Both the position numbers and the translations under genes were made by a program. Of a stretch of 64,000 nucleotides of DNA, positions 62,106 through 64,000 are shown one piece after another. Each line of letters begins with the position of its first letter. The stretch's first letter is position 1. Source of the stretch: Flavonifractor sp. An92 (GTDB lineage: Bacteria; Bacillota; Clostridia; Oscillospirales; Oscillospiraceae); NCBI RefSeq assembly GCF_002159175.1, contig NZ_NFGZ01000003.1, forward strand, positions 153,551-217,550, in the 5' to 3' direction. Under the pieces are notes generated by a model, which was not told where the DNA came from, did no database searches, and saw nothing but the letters and a program-made list of their open reading frames with translations.

Positions 62106-62708
62106 TTAGGGCTCGGCCTCGATGATGCGGATCTGACTGGCGGAGAGGCCGGTCTCCCCGGTGACGATCTCGGTGATGCGGGCGATGTCGGCGTCGGTGA
62201 GTCCCTCCTCGGTGGCGGCCACCACGATGCTGGCGCTGCTCTCCCCCAGGAAGGCCACGCAGTCGGCGTACCCCTTGGCGGTGACCATGTTCTCGATCTG
62301 GGCCTCGGAGACGGTGGCGTCCGCCATGGTCTCGATGGCCTGGGTCATCTCGGCCTGCATGGTCTCATCGGCCGCCGACTCCTGCAGGATGCGCAGGGCG
62401 CTGTCCCGGGCCTCCTGGCGGTTGAGTCGGGCGGAGGCAAAATAGCCCGTCCCGCTGCCGCTCTCCCCACCGGAAGTCTGGACGTCCGTCCCGGAGGGTG
62501 CGGGGCTCTCGGTGCTGCCGGAGGGGGCCGGGCTGGCCGACACCCCCGCCAGCAGCGGGTCGGTGCTCTCCGCTCCCACCAGGGTCGCCTGACCCAGGAC
62601 CTTCCCCGCGTCCGCCGTCTCCTGGTTGTAGGACCAGTTCAGATACACCGCCACACAGACGAACAGGACGATCACTGCCACCACCGCGTTACGTTTCCAC
62701 AGTTTCAT
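62106..62708 (-). CDS. spoIIIAH: Stage III sporulation protein AH
   Basis: SpoIIIAH with SpoIIQ links mother cell and forespore (feeding tube). The 200-aa protein has one N-terminal membrane helix (about 5-28, after MKLWKRNAVV), a Ser/Pro/Gly-rich linker (about 55-90) and a C-terminal YscJ/FliF-like domain (about 95-200). The start at 62708 follows AGGAGACAAGGT. It is the last gene of the spoIIIA operon. Confidence 0.93.
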   Translation of the reverse strand: MKLWKRNAVVAVIVLFVCVAVYLNWSYNQETADAGKVLGQATLVGAESTDPLLAGVSASPAPSGSTESPAPSGTDVQTSGGESGSGTGYFASARLNRQEARDSALRILQESAADETMQAEMTQAIETMADATVSEAQIENMVTAKGYADCVAFLGESSASIVVAATEEGLTDADIARITEIVTGETGLSASQIRIIEAEP

Positions 62709-62719
62709 ACCTTGTCTCC

Positions 62720-63241
62720 TCACTTTCCTTTACAAATCGCGATCCGGTCGGTGCCCAGCCCGGTGACCGCCGAGACCGCCTCGGCCACGGCCAGCCGCAC
62801 CTGGGGATCGTCGCCCCCCGAGCATACCACCAACGCCCCGCGAAATTGAGCCGAAACCTGCCCCACCGTCACGGTCTCCTGGACCCCGGAACCCCGGGAA
62901 AGCACCACGGTGGTCTCCTCCTCCCGCACGTCCTCCCCGTCGGTCTCCGACGTGCGGTCCTCCGCCAGAATCTGGCGCGGCGCGTGGCTGACGGTGAGGA
63001 CCACCTCCACCGTGCCCGCCCCGTCAATGCGGGAAAGGGCATCCTCCAGCCGCTCCTCCAGCTCCCCGGCGTCCCACTCCTCCGCGGAGGCCGGGGCGGT
63101 CTTTGCTGTCTCGCCGCTCTTCCCGGTGGGCAGCAGCAGAAGCACCGCCCCCGCCAGCGCCACCAGCAGCACATACCGATAGCGCCCGATCCCCTGCCGT
63201 AGCCGGCCCAGGAGCCGCTCCACAGCTTCGTTTGTTTTCAT
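62720..63241 (-). CDS. spoIIIAG: Stage III sporulation protein AG
   Basis: SpoIIIAG forms a ring in the forespore channel. The 173-aa protein has an N-terminal helix (about 22-42), a ring-building-motif fold (LEERLEDALSRIDGAGTVEV, then the GGDDPQVRLAVAEAVSAVTG end). The start ATG at 63241 overlaps the spoIIIAF stop (ATGA). Confidence 0.93.
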   Translation of the reverse strand: MKTNEAVERLLGRLRQGIGRYRYVLLVALAGAVLLLLPTGKSGETAKTAPASAEEWDAGELEERLEDALSRIDGAGTVEVVLTVSHAPRQILAEDRTSETDGEDVREEETTVVLSRGSGVQETVTVGQVSAQFRGALVVCSGGDDPQVRLAVAEAVSAVTGLGTDRIAICKGK

Positions 63242-63729
63242 GTCCCCTCCTCCGTCCGATAGGTCTGCCGCTCGGCCGGGATGGCCAGCTCCGCCTCGAT
63301 GCGCCGGGTGAGCCGCTGCCGGGTGGCCTCGTCCAGGTCCCCGGTGATGGTCACCGCCCAGGGCACCGGATAGCCGTCGTCCTGCACGCGGGTCTCCACC
63401 GTGACGGTACACGCCGCCCCCAGCTCGGCCGCCTGTTCCGAAATATATGTCCCCGATTCCTCTTCTATGAGGCTCTGGAAGAGGGCCTCATTGGCCTCCC
63501 CCAGCTCCTCGGTCCGGGTCTCCGGGAAGTGGTACTCGCTCATGGCCCGGGCCAGGGCCTCCCCGTCCACCGACACCAGCGGCGACAAGAGTGCCAGCAG
63601 CAGCACCAGCGAGCCGGTGAGCTGGCCCAGCCGCCGCACCGTGCCGGGGGGCGTCAGGCTCCCCGCCGCCGCCGTCAGCATGGCCGCGCACACCACCCGG
63701 TAGACCCAGCTCTGCATCCCCTCCAGCAC
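63238..63729 (-). CDS. spoIIIAF: Stage III sporulation protein AF
   Basis: The 163-aa protein has two N-terminal membrane helices (residues 8-25 and 36-54) and a soluble domain, in the order AE-AF-AG-AH of the spoIIIA operon. Start GTG at 63729; ATG at 63717 is possible but its ribosome site is too close. Confidence 0.88.
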   Translation of the reverse strand: MLEGMQSWVYRVVCAAMLTAAAGSLTPPGTVRRLGQLTGSLVLLLALLSPLVSVDGEALARAMSEYHFPETRTEELGEANEALFQSLIEEESGTYISEQAAELGAACTVTVETRVQDDGYPVPWAVTITGDLDEATRQRLTRRIEAELAIPAERQTYRTEEGT

Positions 63730-63734
63730 TTACC

Positions 63735-64000
63735 TCACCCCCCTGCCGTCATGGAGATGGCCGACACCAGGCTCACCAGCAGCAGCAGCGCGCCGCTGCC
63801 CGTCATGCCCAGCACCAGCCCAAAGGCCCCGCCGATGCCGTCGATGAGGGTACTGGCGCTCCCGCCCGACACCGTAGCGGCCAGGGCTGCGGCCAGCTTA
63901 TAGACCAGATAGTGGACCCCTAGCTCCAGGAAGGGCCCCAGGCAGAGGCCCAGCACCACCAGAAGCCCAAAGACCCCGATGGTCCCCCGCAGCACCCCAG
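63735..64000 (-). CDS. spoIIIAE: Stage III sporulation protein AE (partial, 5' end outside window)
   Basis: The frame is open from the window edge to a stop at 63735, giving the last 88 codons of a polytopic membrane protein. The chain LGVHYLVYKLAAALAATVSGG and GGAFGLVLGMTGSGALLLL fits the C-terminal half of SpoIIIAE, and the next genes are spoIIIAF, AG and AH. The rest of the operon should lie upstream. Confidence 0.88.
   Translation of the reverse strand, partial: GVLRGTIGVFGLLVVLGLCLGPFLELGVHYLVYKLAAALAATVSGGSASTLIDGIGGAFGLVLGMTGSGALLLLVSLVSAISMTAGG

Noticed and set aside
1..64000. CRISPR arrays, tRNA or rRNA genes, prophage
   Set aside because: No repeated spacer pattern, cloverleaf arms or phage genes were seen on either strand by eye.

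Overview
The window looks like chromosomal DNA of a GC-rich (roughly 60% or more), spore-forming Clostridia, most likely the Oscillospiraceae (Flavonifractor/Pseudoflavonifractor-like). This is an inference from sporulation genes (spoIIIAE-AH, gerW/ytfJ, a spoIIM-like gene, a spoIID-domain gene, dacF), the IspH-ribosomal protein S1 fusion, the SCIFF/ranthipeptide locus, DUF5685 and DUF3343 proteins, and gene order. No tRNA, rRNA, CRISPR array, prophage or transposase was seen. Almost all genes lie on the minus strand. Only a secreted-protein gene and the asd-dapA-dapB operon lie on plus.

Layout. 1-5090: a truncated membrane protein, a Cys-rich J-domain protein, DUF5685, an RseC-like protein, the c-di-AMP pair cdaR-cdaA, and a CmpB-like membrane protein. 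5184-8388: cysteine desulfurase with DUF3343, ispF-ispD, carD. 8576-13068: ispH-rpsA fusion, plsC, cmk, a flavoprotein. 13070-19107: rpiR, then rluB, dacF, gerW, DUF2953, scpB, scpA and an M50 protease. 19190-26525: a proteostasis block (FAH-like hydrolase, engB, lon, clpX, clpP, tig). 26668-31685: metallophosphoesterase, thrC, dipeptidase, yraN, rnhB, rbgA. 31844-33378: xerD and a spoIIM-like gene. 33379-33702: an AT-rich gene-free stretch with a promoter, a tandem repeat and a long palindrome. 33703-37390: SCIFF peptide and its radical SAM maturase, a TIGR04086 protein, yajC, tgt. 37461-40018: an unusual LytTR two-component locus. 40232-43982: secreted stalk-domain protein, queA, spoIID-like. 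44023-47183: promoter, lysine riboswitch, asd-dapA-dapB. 47228-51187: AI-2E-type permease, tyrosine T-box operon (zinc-ribbon gene plus tyrS), EamA transporter. 51228-51497: MITE-like element. 51521-61450: recN, argR, nadK, tlyA, dxs, PAP2-like gene, ispA, xseB, xseA, TsaD paralog, nusB. 61617-64000: asp23 and the end of the spoIIIA operon.

How the genes work together. Five isoprenoid genes (dxs, ispD, ispF, ispH, ispA) sit in the window. The protease block pairs trigger factor with ClpXP and Lon. The lysine riboswitch couples diaminopimelate/lysine synthesis to lysine level, and the T-box couples tyrS to tyrosine-tRNA charging.

Most unusual points. (1) In the two-component locus the GHKL protein has lost the phosphoacceptor motif (LREGLREQL where relatives have LRHDLRHHL), the next small membrane protein carries an H-box but no ATPase domain, and the response regulator is split by one in-frame TAG. 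(2) dxs has no ATG/GTG/TTG start at its expected N-terminus, but a good Shine-Dalgarno sits before ATC-ATT. (3) A 270-bp MITE-like element follows recN. (4) An almost perfect 49-nt AT-rich palindrome lies beside the SCIFF maturase. (5) A small zinc-ribbon gene is the first gene of a tyrosine T-box operon.
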